Assembly: GCF_050268245.1 (NCBI RefSeq) | Contig: NZ_JBNNGK010000012.1 | Location: 62,001 to 126,000 of the forward strand | Length of the DNA: 64,000 nucleotides | Direction of reading: 5' to 3' | DNA from: JBNNGK01 sp050268245 | GTDB lineage: Bacteria > Pseudomonadota > Gammaproteobacteria > Enterobacterales > Enterobacteriaceae | In this document: positions 26,495 to 35,894 of the stretch, piece after piece | How positions within the stretch are numbered: the stretch's first letter is position 1 | Layout: every line of letters starts with the position of its first letter | The notes under the pieces: generated by a model | What the model saw: the letters and a program-made list of their open reading frames with translations, nothing else | The model's database searches: none | What the model was told of the DNA's origin: nothing | Made by a program: the position numbers and the translations under genes

Positions 26495-27043
26495 TCAGAT
26501 GCGGGGGGTAAATGCCAGTAGTTGATAGTGTTCACCCTGACTGCTAAATTCGCCGAGTATCGTCATGCCTAAGCCCTTAACGTGAGCGGCTAAGGAGTGC
26601 GGGTTGCTCTGATTGATAAACAAGATGCCAATATCAAATTGATCACGAGTGCGCGTTTTTACCGCGTTGAACAGCCGTTTCAGTACACCTTTTCCTCGCC
26701 AATCGCTTGCCAGGCAGACTGGGCCATACAAAAATAGCCGCTGTTTGGTGATGAGGGTATCAGCGAAATAATGATTCGCCAGTTCGCTAAGCATGGCGTC
26801 AACTACCGGTGGCCGAGGTTGCATGTTGGGTCGTGCTAAACAGACAAAACCGGCTAACCGACCGTCCTGCTCTGCGATCAAAATGCCGAGCTCGTCATTG
26901 AGCTTTGCTACCTGTGCTTCATTCATTTCTGACACAATGAAACCTTGTTGGCGCTGTTGGGCATTGAGATTCTCTGGCGTGTTTTTCGCCTGTAGCGCTA
27001 AAATGGCCGGATAGTCGTGGGAGGTGGCTTGGCGGATAAGCAT
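26495..27043 (-). CDS. GNAT family N-acetyltransferase
   Basis: Acyl-CoA-dependent acetyltransferase of 182 residues. The N-terminal strand and helix (MLIRQATSHDYPAILALQ) and the acetyl-CoA motif A (SDWRGKGVLKRLFNAVKTR) identify the GNAT fold. HVKGLGMTILGEF near the end is typical. The substrate is unknown. It is convergent with yceK, and a hairpin separates its start from the msyB stop. Confidence 0.9.
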   Translation of the reverse strand: MLIRQATSHDYPAILALQAKNTPENLNAQQRQQGFIVSEMNEAQVAKLNDELGILIAEQDGRLAGFVCLARPNMQPRPPVVDAMLSELANHYFADTLITKQRLFLYGPVCLASDWRGKGVLKRLFNAVKTRTRDQFDIGILFINQSNPHSLAAHVKGLGMTILGEFSSQGEHYQLLAFTPRI

Positions 27044-27103
27044 ATGATTGTCCTACGTAATGAAAAATCAGCTTGCTATTGTACATGCCGCTTGTCAAGC
27101 CTT

Positions 27104-27133
27104 CGGGCAGAGCCACGATGTGTGCCCTGCCCG
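27104..27133 (-). terminator. Hairpin after msyB
   Basis: CGGGCAG (27104-27110) / CTGCCCG (27127-27133), beginning 6 bases past the msyB stop on the minus strand. No U-run follows. Confidence 0.45.
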
Positions 27134-27139
27134 AGGGGA

Positions 27140-27517
27140 TTAACGCGCATCCCATTCGTCAGCGGCGGTTTCGCCTTCTTCGGTGTCGAGTGGCGGTTCC
27201 AGTTGGAAATCACCTTCATCCCATTCGTATAAGGTATTTTCATCCAGCCATTCTTCACGTATTTCTATCTCGTCGTAATCGCCGTCAAATACCGCTTGGG
27301 CGGCAGCACCACTGCGTAATGTCAGACATTCAACCGACTCTCCTTCCTCCTCGAAAAACTCAGCCTGCCACATGATCTCGCCTTCCTGCATCACATACTT
27401 TTGCAGGTTGAACTGTTGTGGCACCGGTAGCGCGTCACCATCAACGTCGTCAGCGGATTCAATAAATTCTTCGCGAGCGGCGTCAATTGCTTCTTCCAGC
27501 GTGACATATAGGTTCAT
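27140..27517 (-). CDS. msyB: Acidic protein MsyB
   Basis: Small, very acidic cytoplasmic protein, in E. coli a multicopy suppressor of secY and secA defects. The start at 27517 was chosen because GGAGGT lies five bases upstream and the product (MNLYVTLEEAIDAAREEF ..., 125 residues) then matches E. coli MsyB (124). The C-terminal half DGDYDEIEIREEW ... LEPPLDTEEG is almost invariant in the family. Confidence 0.95.
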   Translation of the reverse strand: MNLYVTLEEAIDAAREEFIESADDVDGDALPVPQQFNLQKYVMQEGEIMWQAEFFEEEGESVECLTLRSGAAAQAVFDGDYDEIEIREEWLDENTLYEWDEGDFQLEPPLDTEEGETAADEWDAR

Positions 27518-27873
27518 AAGCACCTCCAGTAACGATAGAGTAACGGTGTGAATTTCAGGTGGTTCCTGAAGCGTTGTGATAAACATCAGCATTAATTGTT
27601 GTCGTGTTGGCGCAGGATGCAACTATTTTAATGCCGTTTTGTTGCAGATTGGGTGAGCGTATCGGCGAACAAATAATGCAGCGGCATTATCATACCGGCT
27701 ATTTTAATTCGGCATGTTCGTAGCGACAGGTCGCTCGGGTATTTGGGCCGAGTAGATGCTTGGTTTGCGCACATTTTATTGGGTGCTGTAGTGTGATTCG
27801 GAGCTATTTTATTGAGCATTCAGAATTCGGCGTAAGAACGGGCAAACTTGTGCCGCTAAAGCGGAGTATTTGC
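27518..27873. other. Divergent promoter region between msyB and the VOC-family gene
   Basis: No gene is supported; short reading frames here lack ribosome binding sites. It should contain both promoters. Confidence 0.4.
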
Positions 27874-28272
27874 ATGACATCATTAAACGCGGTGCTACGT
27901 ATAGCGAGACCGACAGATTCTCTTGAGGCTGTGGCATTGATGTATTGTCAGGGATTAGGGTTTCGGCGATTAGGTGAGTTTAATGATCATCAAGGTTTTG
28001 ACGGTATTATTATCGGTCACCCCTTTCATAACTATCACTTGGAATTCACCCATCATCGAGGTGTGCGGGTTGGTAAGGCACCAACCCAAGATAATCTATT
28101 AGTGTTCTATTTACCTGAAAAAATGCAGTGGCAGGTACAGTGTCAGCAGATGCGGAATGCTAATTTTCGGCAGGTGACATCTTATAATCCCTATTGGGAT
28201 GTCGGTGGTATGACGTTCGAAGATCTTGATGGTTATCGCGTGGTTTTACAACAGCAGGCATGGCAGGGATAA
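27874..28272 (+). CDS. VOC superfamily protein (YycE-like)
   Basis: A 132-residue protein of the vicinal-oxygen-chelate (glyoxalase/dioxygenase) fold. The start ATG 27874 has GCGGAG eight bases upstream, and the longer in-frame extension upstream lacks a site. It contains LRIARPTDSLEAV, GFRRLGEFNDH, the metal-site-like HLEFTHHRG and the closing FEDLDGYRVVLQQ. It resembles Bacillus YycE in layout. The substrate is unknown. It is convergent with the peptide-transporter gene and shares its terminator hairpin. Confidence 0.85.
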   Translation: MTSLNAVLRIARPTDSLEAVALMYCQGLGFRRLGEFNDHQGFDGIIIGHPFHNYHLEFTHHRGVRVGKAPTQDNLLVFYLPEKMQWQVQCQQMRNANFRQVTSYNPYWDVGGMTFEDLDGYRVVLQQQAWQG

Positions 28273-28276
28273 AAAA

Positions 28277-28301
28277 ACCGGTGCCCTAAAAGGGCACCGG
28301 T
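28277..28301. terminator. Shared terminator hairpin of the VOC and peptide-transporter genes
   Basis: A perfect 11-base stem ACCGGTGCCCT / AGGGCACCGGT with loop AAA. The A7 run before it becomes a U-tract on the minus strand, so it is an intrinsic terminator for the transporter. It lies 4 bases past the VOC stop. Confidence 0.88.
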
Positions 28302-28325
28302 GGATAACGCCACAACGGAGTGCTG

Positions 28326-29879
28326 TTACGCAGCAGTCTCGGCTTTCTGTTCGTTTTTGCCTTGGGTATTTTCCATCATGCGGCGAATTGGCACGATCAG
28401 TAAAATCAGTATCGCAGCGCAAATCAGCAGGGCGATCGAGCAACGCGCGAACAAGTCCGGCAGCATGTCTAATTGGTCTGCTTTGACATGCCCCCCGATC
28501 AGGCCGGCCGCGAGGTTGCCCAACGCGCTGGCGCAGAACCACAACCCCATCATTTGCCCACGCATTCTCTCCGGAGCTAGCAGCGTCATCGTTGCCAAGC
28601 CTATCGGGCTCAGGCACAGTTCACCCAATGTTAGCATTAGGATACTGCCTACCAGCCACATCGGCGATACGCCCGCGCCATCGTTGCTTAACACATGTTG
28701 TGCGGCCATCATCATTAAACCGAAGCCGGCAGCAGCGAACAGAATGCCGATGACAAACTTAGCGATGCTACTTAGGCGAACGTTGTTACGTGACAGCGCA
28801 GGCCACAACCAGCTAAATAGGGGAGCCAGCAGAATAATAAACAGCGCATTGATCGATTGGAACCAGACCGCAGGGATCTCGAAACCACCGATCATACGGT
28901 TGGTGTAATCATTAGCGAACAGGTTAAATGATGTGGGTTTTTGTTCAAATGCAGACCAGAAGAACGCGGCCGAAATCAGCAGGATAAAGCACACTAACAA
29001 CCGTGCGCGTTCTTTACGGTTAAGACCCGCGAACATAAACAGATAAATAAAGTACAGTGTCACCGATGCGGCAATGACATAGACTAAACCGCTCGCGACC
29101 GCAACCGGGCTAATGACGATAATGCCTTTTGAGATCAGCACGATGACTACGGCGATACCGGCGGCAATAGCCAGCAGCCAAGCGCCTACGCCATTTTTCC
29201 GGGCAACCGGATTGTTCCAGGTCGAGTCCAGACCGACCTCACTGTCATAGCGTTTCATCGCAGGCACCGCGAAGACGCGGAAAATCACCAGTGCCACCAA
29301 CATACCGATGCCACCGATACCGAAGCCCCAATGCCAGCCGTGTGAACGAATCAGCCAGCCTGAAATCAGCGGAGCGATGAAAGAGCCCATATTGATGCCC
29401 ATGTAAAACAGCGAGAACCCGCCGTCACGCCGTGCATCGCCTTTTTTATACAACGTACCGACCATGACCGAAATACAGGTCTTGAACAGGCCAGAACCCA
29501 GCACAATGAACATCAGACCGATGAAGAACCATGCGTTGCCCATAATGGCAGACAGGGCAATGGACAGATGGCCTAGGGCAATAAGAATGGAACCATACCA
29601 AACGGCTTTCTGTTGACCAAGCCAATTATCGGCTAGCCAGCCACCGGGTAACGCAGCCAGATACATACTGCCGGCAAAGATACCGACAATGGCCGATGCA
29701 TTTTCTCTCGCCAAGCCCATACCGCCGTCATAAACGGTGGCGGCCATAAACAAAATTAATAACGGACGAATACCATAGAACGAGAACCGCTCCCACATTT
29801 CGGTAAAAAAGAGCGAACCGAGCGGGTACGGGTGGCCGAAGAAGGTTCGGCTTTCTGTCTTGTTGTTAGAGGATTGCAT
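28326..29879 (-). CDS. Proton-dependent oligopeptide transporter (POT/PTR2 family)
   Basis: Proton-coupled di/tripeptide importer of the inner membrane. The start ATG 29879 (MQSSNNKTESRTFFGHPYPL) is preferred over 29891 because GGGA lies upstream at proper spacing, giving 517 residues. Family motifs are present: FFTEMWERFSFYGIRPLL (the ExxERF proton site), GGWLADNWLGQQK, and the PTR2 signature FSLFYMGINMGSF. About 14 transmembrane helices are expected, with an insertion of two helices in the middle. The exact E. coli counterpart (dtpA-D) cannot be told by eye. Confidence 0.93.
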   Translation of the reverse strand: MQSSNNKTESRTFFGHPYPLGSLFFTEMWERFSFYGIRPLLILFMAATVYDGGMGLARENASAIVGIFAGSMYLAALPGGWLADNWLGQQKAVWYGSILIALGHLSIALSAIMGNAWFFIGLMFIVLGSGLFKTCISVMVGTLYKKGDARRDGGFSLFYMGINMGSFIAPLISGWLIRSHGWHWGFGIGGIGMLVALVIFRVFAVPAMKRYDSEVGLDSTWNNPVARKNGVGAWLLAIAAGIAVVIVLISKGIIVISPVAVASGLVYVIAASVTLYFIYLFMFAGLNRKERARLLVCFILLISAAFFWSAFEQKPTSFNLFANDYTNRMIGGFEIPAVWFQSINALFIILLAPLFSWLWPALSRNNVRLSSIAKFVIGILFAAAGFGLMMMAAQHVLSNDGAGVSPMWLVGSILMLTLGELCLSPIGLATMTLLAPERMRGQMMGLWFCASALGNLAAGLIGGHVKADQLDMLPDLFARCSIALLICAAILILLIVPIRRMMENTQGKNEQKAETAA

Positions 29880-29946
29880 AACTATTCCCAATAAAATGCA
29901 CCGCAGTAAGGCGGTTTATATTTGTGGTATGACTGTGTTTTAAGGA

Positions 29947-30021
29947 GGGTGCTCCACTAACGTGGATAACCCGACAAAACCTGAGCTGCAGCGCTTGATA
30001 ACCGTGGAAGGCGCAGCACCC
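29947..30021 (-). promoter_or_regulatory. Structured leader upstream of the peptide-transporter gene
   Basis: Arms GGGTGC (29947-29952) / GCACCC (30016-30021) and TCCAC (29953-29957) / GTGGA (30004-30008) can form a two-part stem with a 7-base bulge. It encloses about 46 bases and lies 68 bases before the transporter start on the minus strand. It could be an mRNA leader element. Around it, 29880-30351 contains no supported gene. Confidence 0.4.
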
Positions 30022-30351
30022 CTTTCTTCACTTGGCCGGAAGTTAACAACCGGCGTGATATTATTTAACCATTTGATAACCAAATACTGGTTTTGTCTAG
30101 TCCTTATATCCCATTTATTAGATGAAAAGTCGACAAACATCTACTTTTTTAGTTTTTATGTTGGTGGTTGTCGAAAGAGGGTTGACAGCTTAAATTGACA
30201 GGGTTTGCATAAATAATCAAATTAAAACAACAGATTACAATGTTATTATGTTAGTTGTTGGAATAATGAAAGCGTGAAAAACGCCAAAGAGTAAAAAGAG
30301 TAAAAATATTGGTTAAGGACAAAAAAACGTCAGTAAGGCAGATAAGTGCGG

Positions 30352-31593
30352 TTAACGTTCTTCCCGCAAGGTGTCCTCGCGCATGCGTGCGGGGCGACGA
30401 TGTTGTAAACACCACCAGGAATAGATGGCATTAAACAAGACGACAAGCGCCGTAACGCAAAATACGGCGCGGAAGCCATAACTGGCGGAAACCGCCGCAC
30501 CAAGTAAAGGGCCGGTGACGTTGCCGACATCACGGAATGACTGGTTGTAACTGAATATTCGCCCGGCGACCTGATTAGTGCAGTTGTAGATAAGTAACGT
30601 CTGCACTGCGGGGAGCAATGCGCCATCGGCTGCGCCAAGCAGGAAACGCAATACGCCGAGTTGCCATGGGCTCTGGACGAATGCCATGGGAATCAGTAGC
30701 AGGACGGAAAACACCAGCATGCAGATGAGAATGCGTTCTGGCCCGATCTTATCACCCAGCTTTCCCAGCCTGGGGGCACTGAGCAGGGCGGCGACGCCGG
30801 GCACCGAAGCAATAAGCCCGCTGACAAAGGCCAGGTTGTGAATGTCACCGGCCAAATCTCGTACATAAAGCGTCAGGATCGGCGCGATAGAGCCACTGGC
30901 GACCTGAATGATCATGGTGGTCACGAATAACGCCAAAATAAGTTTAGGGCTTTTTAGCGAGGCAAAGACTTGCTTGGCGTGCAGCATGTCTTTCTTTTGT
31001 ACCGGCGTAAATCGTTCCTTGACGAAACACAGCGTCAAGATAAAGCATAAAAACAGCACGGTGGCGGTGATATAAAAAACGGGACGTAACCCATATTGGT
31101 CCGCCAGCAGCCCGCCAATCAATGGACCGATTAACGCGCCGCTAACGCCACCCGTCGCTAATGTCCCTAATGCCCAACCGCTACGGTTACGTGGTACCTG
31201 TGTGGCAATTAACGCGTTAGCATTGGGAATAAACCCGCCGAGCAGACCAAGCAAGGCGCGCAGGCCAAGAAACTGCCAGATATTTTGCGCCATCCCCATC
31301 AGCACCATCACGATGGCCATGCCGAGGGCTGAACGTAACAGCATCAATTTTCGCCCGCGACGATCGGCCAGCCCCCCCCAAAACGGCGAGGCAATAGCCG
31401 AAAACAGGAAAGTAATACTGAACACTAAACCTGACCACATATTTAAGGCTTCGTGGCCGGTAACGCCTAATGCTTCAACGTACAATGGCAGGAATGGCAT
31501 GATTAGACTAAAGGCCGCGCCAGTCAGAAAGCAGCCAAACCAAATGACAAACAGATTGCGTTTCCAGTTAATAGTGACTGATGCCGGAGCCAT
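30352..31593 (-). CDS. mdtG: Multidrug efflux MFS transporter MdtG
   Basis: Inner-membrane drug/proton antiporter of the DHA1 family. In E. coli it gives resistance to fosfomycin and deoxycholate. The 413 residues align closely with E. coli MdtG: INWKRNLFVIW, GGLADRRGRKLMLLRSALGM, LLGGFIPNANALIATQVPRN and FRDVGNVTGPLLGAA. It precedes lpxL on the same strand, the conserved enterobacterial order. E. coli mdtG belongs to the Mar/Sox/Rob regulon; no marbox was identified here. Confidence 0.96.
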   Translation of the reverse strand: MAPASVTINWKRNLFVIWFGCFLTGAAFSLIMPFLPLYVEALGVTGHEALNMWSGLVFSITFLFSAIASPFWGGLADRRGRKLMLLRSALGMAIVMVLMGMAQNIWQFLGLRALLGLLGGFIPNANALIATQVPRNRSGWALGTLATGGVSGALIGPLIGGLLADQYGLRPVFYITATVLFLCFILTLCFVKERFTPVQKKDMLHAKQVFASLKSPKLILALFVTTMIIQVASGSIAPILTLYVRDLAGDIHNLAFVSGLIASVPGVAALLSAPRLGKLGDKIGPERILICMLVFSVLLLIPMAFVQSPWQLGVLRFLLGAADGALLPAVQTLLIYNCTNQVAGRIFSYNQSFRDVGNVTGPLLGAAVSASYGFRAVFCVTALVVLFNAIYSWWCLQHRRPARMREDTLREER

Positions 31594-32090
31594 AAATTAC
31601 CGCTACAGAAGGTGACGAACTTTGCGATCGCACAAAAGCAGAGCAAAGGAAAAAGTTAGCGTGTTAAGTATGCGCTCGAATCTGGCGGACTTCAAATGCG
31701 TAACCGCGATAGAATCCATTAAAATGAAATTAGGTTTTAAAAATTAAAAATGCGCCGTACGATGCACCTTGGGGGACTAAAGGATGTTGGGGCTTTCGAT
31801 ACCGCGCGGTGCGGGCTATTGCGGTTTCAGATGTGTCGTGGGCGATGGCGGTAAAACCGGGTTTTGCGCCACAAAAGTGCCTAACCGCTTGCGTTCCACG
31901 CTGTTCACCAAATCATAGCCGCTGCTATGCGGTTGTTTTCAACCCAAAGCAATAATGTCACTTTATGCCGAGACGAAAGGGGCTTCGTCCCGACATCTTC
32001 AGGTGATTTTGCGCAGTAGCGGCTGCCAGGCTCTGCGCTTTGCCACCGGCTCCATTGTCATTAATATCTCACCGCTGAGGTTGGGTGAGA
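31594..32090. other. Gene-free region between lpxL and mdtG
   Basis: No gene is supported in nearly 500 bases. A hairpin AGCCGC-TGCTAT-GCGGTT at 31917-31934 followed by GTTTTC looks like an intrinsic terminator on the plus strand, yet no plus-strand gene precedes it. This is either a decayed gene or an unrecognised RNA. Confidence 0.4.
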
Positions 32091-33011
32091 TTAATACAGT
32101 GAGGGTTCACCTTCGGGACGAGTTTTGAACCGACGATGCAGCCACATGTACTGATCCGGTGCCATCAGAATTTCTTTTTCGATCACTTGGTTCATAAATG
32201 TAGCCGCTTCCAATTCGCTATCGAGCGGGAAGTTTTCCACTGCGGGCTGCATGATTAATTCATAACCTTTGCCATCCGGCAGGCGACGCGGGGTAAAAGG
32301 AATGATCGCTGGTTTACCCATACGTACTAACACATAGCTGCCTGCGGTAGTTGCGGCGTTCTCTACGGCAAACAGTGGGGCAAACACGCTGCTACGTGGG
32401 CCATAGTCGTGATCGGGCGCATACCAAATAATGTCACCTTGCTTCAACGCGCGAATCATGCCTTTCAAATCTTTCCGATCCAGCATGGATTTGTTGGATC
32501 GCATACGTCCCCACGTTTGCAGCCAGTCCATCAGCTTATTGTCATGTGGACGATAAACTCCAATGCCGGGATTATGAATACCAAAGATGCGAGCACCTAA
32601 CTCTAATGTCAGGAAGTGCAGCCCGATAAGCAATACGCCCTGATGGTTGTCGCGTGCTTTTTGAATGTGCTCGAGCCCGGAGACGGTAAACCAACGTTCG
32701 ATTCGCCAGTTTGGCCAGAACCAAGCCATGCCGGTTTCAAATAGACCCATGCCGACCGATTCAAAATTCTTTACTAAAAGCGCATCGCGTTCTGACTTTG
32801 GCATATCAGGGAAACACAGTTCTAAATTGCGCTCGGCAATCTTTACCCGCCGTTTCAGAAAGCGCATTGAAAAACGCCCTAACGAGGTGCCTAAATGATA
32901 AATTACCGGATAAGGCAACAAGACCAACAGGTAGAGCAGGCCAATACCAAACCACGTTAGCCAGTATCGTGGATGCAATAGAGATCGATTAAAAGAAGGA
33001 ACTTGCGTCAT
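32091..33011 (-). CDS. lpxL: Lipid A biosynthesis lauroyltransferase LpxL
   Basis: Inner-membrane acyltransferase that adds the secondary laurate to Kdo2-lipid IVA. The 306 residues have one N-terminal transmembrane helix (residues about 17-36) and the HX4D/E catalytic motif (GLHFLTLELGA). IWYAPDHDYGPRSSVFAPLFAV (split) and the closing YMWLHRRFKTRPEGE are conserved. LpxP is a close paralogue, but the position between mdtG and trhO supports LpxL. Confidence 0.95.
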   Translation of the reverse strand: MTQVPSFNRSLLHPRYWLTWFGIGLLYLLVLLPYPVIYHLGTSLGRFSMRFLKRRVKIAERNLELCFPDMPKSERDALLVKNFESVGMGLFETGMAWFWPNWRIERWFTVSGLEHIQKARDNHQGVLLIGLHFLTLELGARIFGIHNPGIGVYRPHDNKLMDWLQTWGRMRSNKSMLDRKDLKGMIRALKQGDIIWYAPDHDYGPRSSVFAPLFAVENAATTAGSYVLVRMGKPAIIPFTPRRLPDGKGYELIMQPAVENFPLDSELEAATFMNQVIEKEILMAPDQYMWLHRRFKTRPEGEPSLY

Positions 33012-33630
33012 GTGTTCTCAGCTTAGAAACAGTCATTTAATAATAATAACAGAGGATTAGCATGAGCGGACGCCCAAAGGACTCTTTACACGCGTTTCAT
33101 TTTCTGCCGGTTATAGAGACATAGTGTGACATTTTTTTGGCATAACAGGAAAAGTCACAGCATTAAATCATCATTTTCTTTATTAACAGCTCTAACGCGT
33201 TTATGTCCATGTCGTGCTTATCATTGTCCAATAGGCAATCGTAATACCTCTGGTTACGAGTATGATAGCAGTATAACTATTCATAAGGTAACTGTGTCAC
33301 AGGGGAGCAAGCGTATGTTTGCTCAATGTTGCAGTGTTATTCGTTTGCTAGTGGCATATTTGCCGCAGAATCATTGGCTTGAGCCGCTGAGTTATTCGGT
33401 AGCGCTGAAGCTTGGAATTGACCGTGCTGCACAATGAAGACTAAATGGTGAGACGCTAAAGGCTCAAATTAGAGTGCACCAGCCAGTGTCGGTGGGGCTG
33501 ACAGATAGCCAGCATCTGTGGGCGGTTAATGCTGTGTTAGGCAATATTTTCGGGTATGATGTGTGCCGCGTTTGGGCTATGGCCCGTCGCGTAAGCACAT
33601 CAGTCACCTCCGAAGACAGGAACGTACACC
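33012..33630. promoter_or_regulatory. Divergent promoter region of lpxL and trhO
   Basis: A long (619-base) intergenic region without a convincing gene; a 103-codon reading frame inside it has no ribosome binding site or recognisable composition. It must hold the lpxL and trhO promoters. Confidence 0.4.
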
Positions 33631-34686
33631 ATGCCAGTGTTACATAACCGAATTTCTAATGAGGAACTGAAGGCGCGCATGCTTGCTGAAACCGAGCCGC
33701 GAACCACAGTTTCTTTTTATAAATATTTTACCCTCGATGACCCAAAAGCATTTCGCGACAGCCTCTACATTCAGTTCGAAAAACTGAAGGTATTTGGCCG
33801 CATTTATGTGGCTAAAGAGGGTATCAATGCGCAAATCAGCGTACCGCAGAATAACTTTGATGCTTTTAAAGCCGCGCTGTTCGCTTCTCATCCGGCGCTT
33901 GATCAGGTGCGCTTGAATATTGCACTTGAAGACGATGGCAAATCGTTTTGGGTGTTGCGGCTGAAGGTGCGCGACCGTATTGTCGCGGATGGCATTGAAG
34001 ATCAGACTTTCAATCCAGCGAATGTCGGCGAGTATCTGAAAGCCGATCAAGTCAATGCGATGGTCGATGATCCCGATACGCTGTTTGTCGATATGCGTAA
34101 TCACTATGAATATGAGGTCGGCCATTTCGAGAATGCTATTGAAGTGCCCTCGGATACTTTCCGTGACCAACTGCCTATGGCGGTTGAAATGTTGCAGGAC
34201 AATAAAGACAAAAAGATCGTCATGTATTGTACCGGCGGCATCCGTTGTGAGAAGGCGAGTGCTTATATGCTGCACAAGGGCTTCAAGAATGTCTACCATG
34301 TAGAAGGCGGTATTATTGAATATACGCGCCGGGCGAAAGAGCAGGGTTTGCCACTTAAGTTTATCGGCAAAAACTTCGTGTTTGATGAGCGGATGGGGGA
34401 GCGTATTTCTGACGATGTGATTGCTCATTGCCACCAATGTGGCCAGCCGTGTGATACGCATACCAACTGCAAAAATGACGGTTGCCATCTGTTGTTCATT
34501 CAGTGCTCGCATTGTGCCGCCAAGTTTGAAGGGTGTTGCAGCGAAACCTGTCGCGAGGAGCTCAAACTACCGCGTGAAGAACAGCGAGCGCGTCGCGCAG
34601 GTCGAGAAAATGGCGTCAAGATTTTTAATAAATCTAAAGGGTTATTACAAACAACGATGCACATACCGGCACCGGAAAAGAAATAA
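33631..34686 (+). CDS. trhO: tRNA uridine(34) hydroxylase TrhO
   Basis: Oxygen-dependent rhodanese-family enzyme (formerly YceA) that hydroxylates U34 of certain tRNAs towards 5-hydroxyuridine-derived wobble bases. The 351 residues contain an N-terminal acylphosphatase-like domain (FGRIYVAKEGINAQIS), the rhodanese domain with catalytic Cys loop CTGGIRCEKAS, and a Cys-rich C-terminal zinc-like region (CHQCGQPCDTHTNC, CSHCAAKFEGCCSETC). It is convergent with yceI across a strong terminator. Confidence 0.96.
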   Translation: MPVLHNRISNEELKARMLAETEPRTTVSFYKYFTLDDPKAFRDSLYIQFEKLKVFGRIYVAKEGINAQISVPQNNFDAFKAALFASHPALDQVRLNIALEDDGKSFWVLRLKVRDRIVADGIEDQTFNPANVGEYLKADQVNAMVDDPDTLFVDMRNHYEYEVGHFENAIEVPSDTFRDQLPMAVEMLQDNKDKKIVMYCTGGIRCEKASAYMLHKGFKNVYHVEGGIIEYTRRAKEQGLPLKFIGKNFVFDERMGERISDDVIAHCHQCGQPCDTHTNCKNDGCHLLFIQCSHCAAKFEGCCSETCREELKLPREEQRARRAGRENGVKIFNKSKGLLQTTMHIPAPEKK

Positions 34687-34703
34687 CACGCAAGCTGAAG
34701 GAA

Positions 34704-34735
34704 AAGGCACGATATCGCTATATCGTGCCTTTTTT
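34704..34735. terminator. Bidirectional terminator between trhO and yceI
   Basis: A perfect 12-base stem AAGGCACGATAT / ATATCGTGCCTT, loop CGCT, T-run to 34735. GAAAA upstream gives a U-tract on the other strand, and the yceI stop lies right beside it. Confidence 0.92.
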
Positions 34736-34736
34736 A

Positions 34737-35315
34737 TTATTTCTCGCGAACGCCTTCGACTGAGATGATCAGTTCAACGTCTTGAGAGGCTGGGCCAAGA
34801 TCGGTGGTGATGTCGAAGTCTTTTAACGCGATGGTTCCGTTGGCTTCAAAGCCTGCACGATAGCCGCCCCACGGGTCATTGCCTTGCCCTGTCAGTTTGG
34901 CATCCAAGGTTACAGGCTTGGTCACGCCGTTCAGCGTTAGGTTGCCGACCACGGCGTAACCTTCGCCGTTTTTCTTCACTTCGGTCGATTCAAACGTGGC
35001 CTGTTTATTCTTCTCTACGTTCAGGAACTCAGCGCTACGCAGGTGTTTGTCACGCTCGGCGTGATTGGTGTCAACGCTGGCAGTGTTGATGGTGACACTG
35101 ACTTTATCTTTGGCAGGATCTTTTTCGTCGAAGGTAAAACTGCCATCGAAGTCGTTGAAACTGCCGTATAACCAGCTATAACCCAAGTGCTTAATACGGA
35201 ATTCGATAAAGGCATGCTGCCCTTGTTTGTCAATCTTGTAGTTGGCGGCTAAAGCCGAACCTGCGTTGAGCAGCAGTGCGCCGACGGTCAGGCCTAATAC
35301 GGTCTTTTTCAACAT
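34737..35315 (-). CDS. yceI: YceI family periplasmic protein
   Basis: Periplasmic lipocalin-like protein whose relatives bind polyisoprenoids such as ubiquinone precursors; in E. coli it is induced by high pH and osmotic stress. The start ATG 35315 has GGAG seven bases upstream, giving 192 residues. The signal peptide is MLKKTVLGLTVGALLLNAGS with cleavage after ALA. Conserved GQHAFIEFRIKHLGYSWLYG (broken) and KPVTLDAKLTGQG follow. It lies 24 bases downstream of yceJ and is probably co-transcribed with it. Confidence 0.95.
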   Translation of the reverse strand: MLKKTVLGLTVGALLLNAGSALAANYKIDKQGQHAFIEFRIKHLGYSWLYGSFNDFDGSFTFDEKDPAKDKVSVTINTASVDTNHAERDKHLRSAEFLNVEKNKQATFESTEVKKNGEGYAVVGNLTLNGVTKPVTLDAKLTGQGNDPWGGYRAGFEANGTIALKDFDITTDLGPASQDVELIISVEGVREK

Positions 35316-35339
35316 AACAATCTCCATATATCCAAGAGG

Positions 35340-35894
35340 TTAATCGGCGCTGCGACCCAGCATCCGTTTTAGAGTGGCATCACGATCCACAAAGTGATGC
35401 TTAAGCGCGGCGAGTCCGTGCAGTACTGACAGTACAACCACGGCCCAAGCCAGATAAAGATGTACGGTACCCGCAGTATCGGCCTGAGAGGCCATCCCGG
35501 TGAGGGTGGCAGGAACGTCGAACCAGTCGAACACGCTAATGGCCTGACCTTCTGCCGTCGAGATTAGATAACCACTGATCAGAATACTGAACAGTATGAC
35601 GTACAAGGCCAGATGCGCCAGTATCGCGCTAATGCGAGTCACGCGGCTGTAACTGCTTAACGGTTTAGGCGGTGGTGAGATGAAGCGCCAAATCACGCGC
35701 GTAACCATAACCATGAAGAGTATTACGCCGATGCTCTTATGAATTTCCGGCGCTTGGTGATACCAGACGTCGTAATAACCAAGCGTAACCATCCACAAAC
35801 CGAGCGCGAACATGCCGTATACCGTGAGTGCGACCAGCCAGTGAAGCAAAACTGAAATATGACCAAAACGGTCAGCGGTATTCTTCCAAAGCAT
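35340..35894 (-). CDS. yceJ: Cytochrome b561 family protein YceJ
   Basis: Inner-membrane di-haem cytochrome b of 184 residues with four transmembrane helices. Candidate haem-ligand histidines are in HISVLLHWL (helix 1), PEIHKSIGV (helix 2) and VLHGLAALKHHFVD near the end. It is paired with yceI, as in many proteobacteria, suggesting a shared redox or quinone-related task. Its promoter lies in the AT-rich region 35895-36330. Confidence 0.93.
   Translation of the reverse strand: MLWKNTADRFGHISVLLHWLVALTVYGMFALGLWMVTLGYYDVWYHQAPEIHKSIGVILFMVMVTRVIWRFISPPPKPLSSYSRVTRISAILAHLALYVILFSILISGYLISTAEGQAISVFDWFDVPATLTGMASQADTAGTVHLYLAWAVVVLSVLHGLAALKHHFVDRDATLKRMLGRSAD

Noticed and set aside
28300..28908. 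202-codon plus-strand frame
   Set aside because: Antisense of the POT transporter.
33126..33437. 103-codon plus-strand frame between lpxL and trhO
   Set aside because: No ribosome binding site, mixed composition, lies in a divergent promoter region.
33640..34512. 290-codon minus-strand frame
   Set aside because: Complete antisense shadow of trhO.
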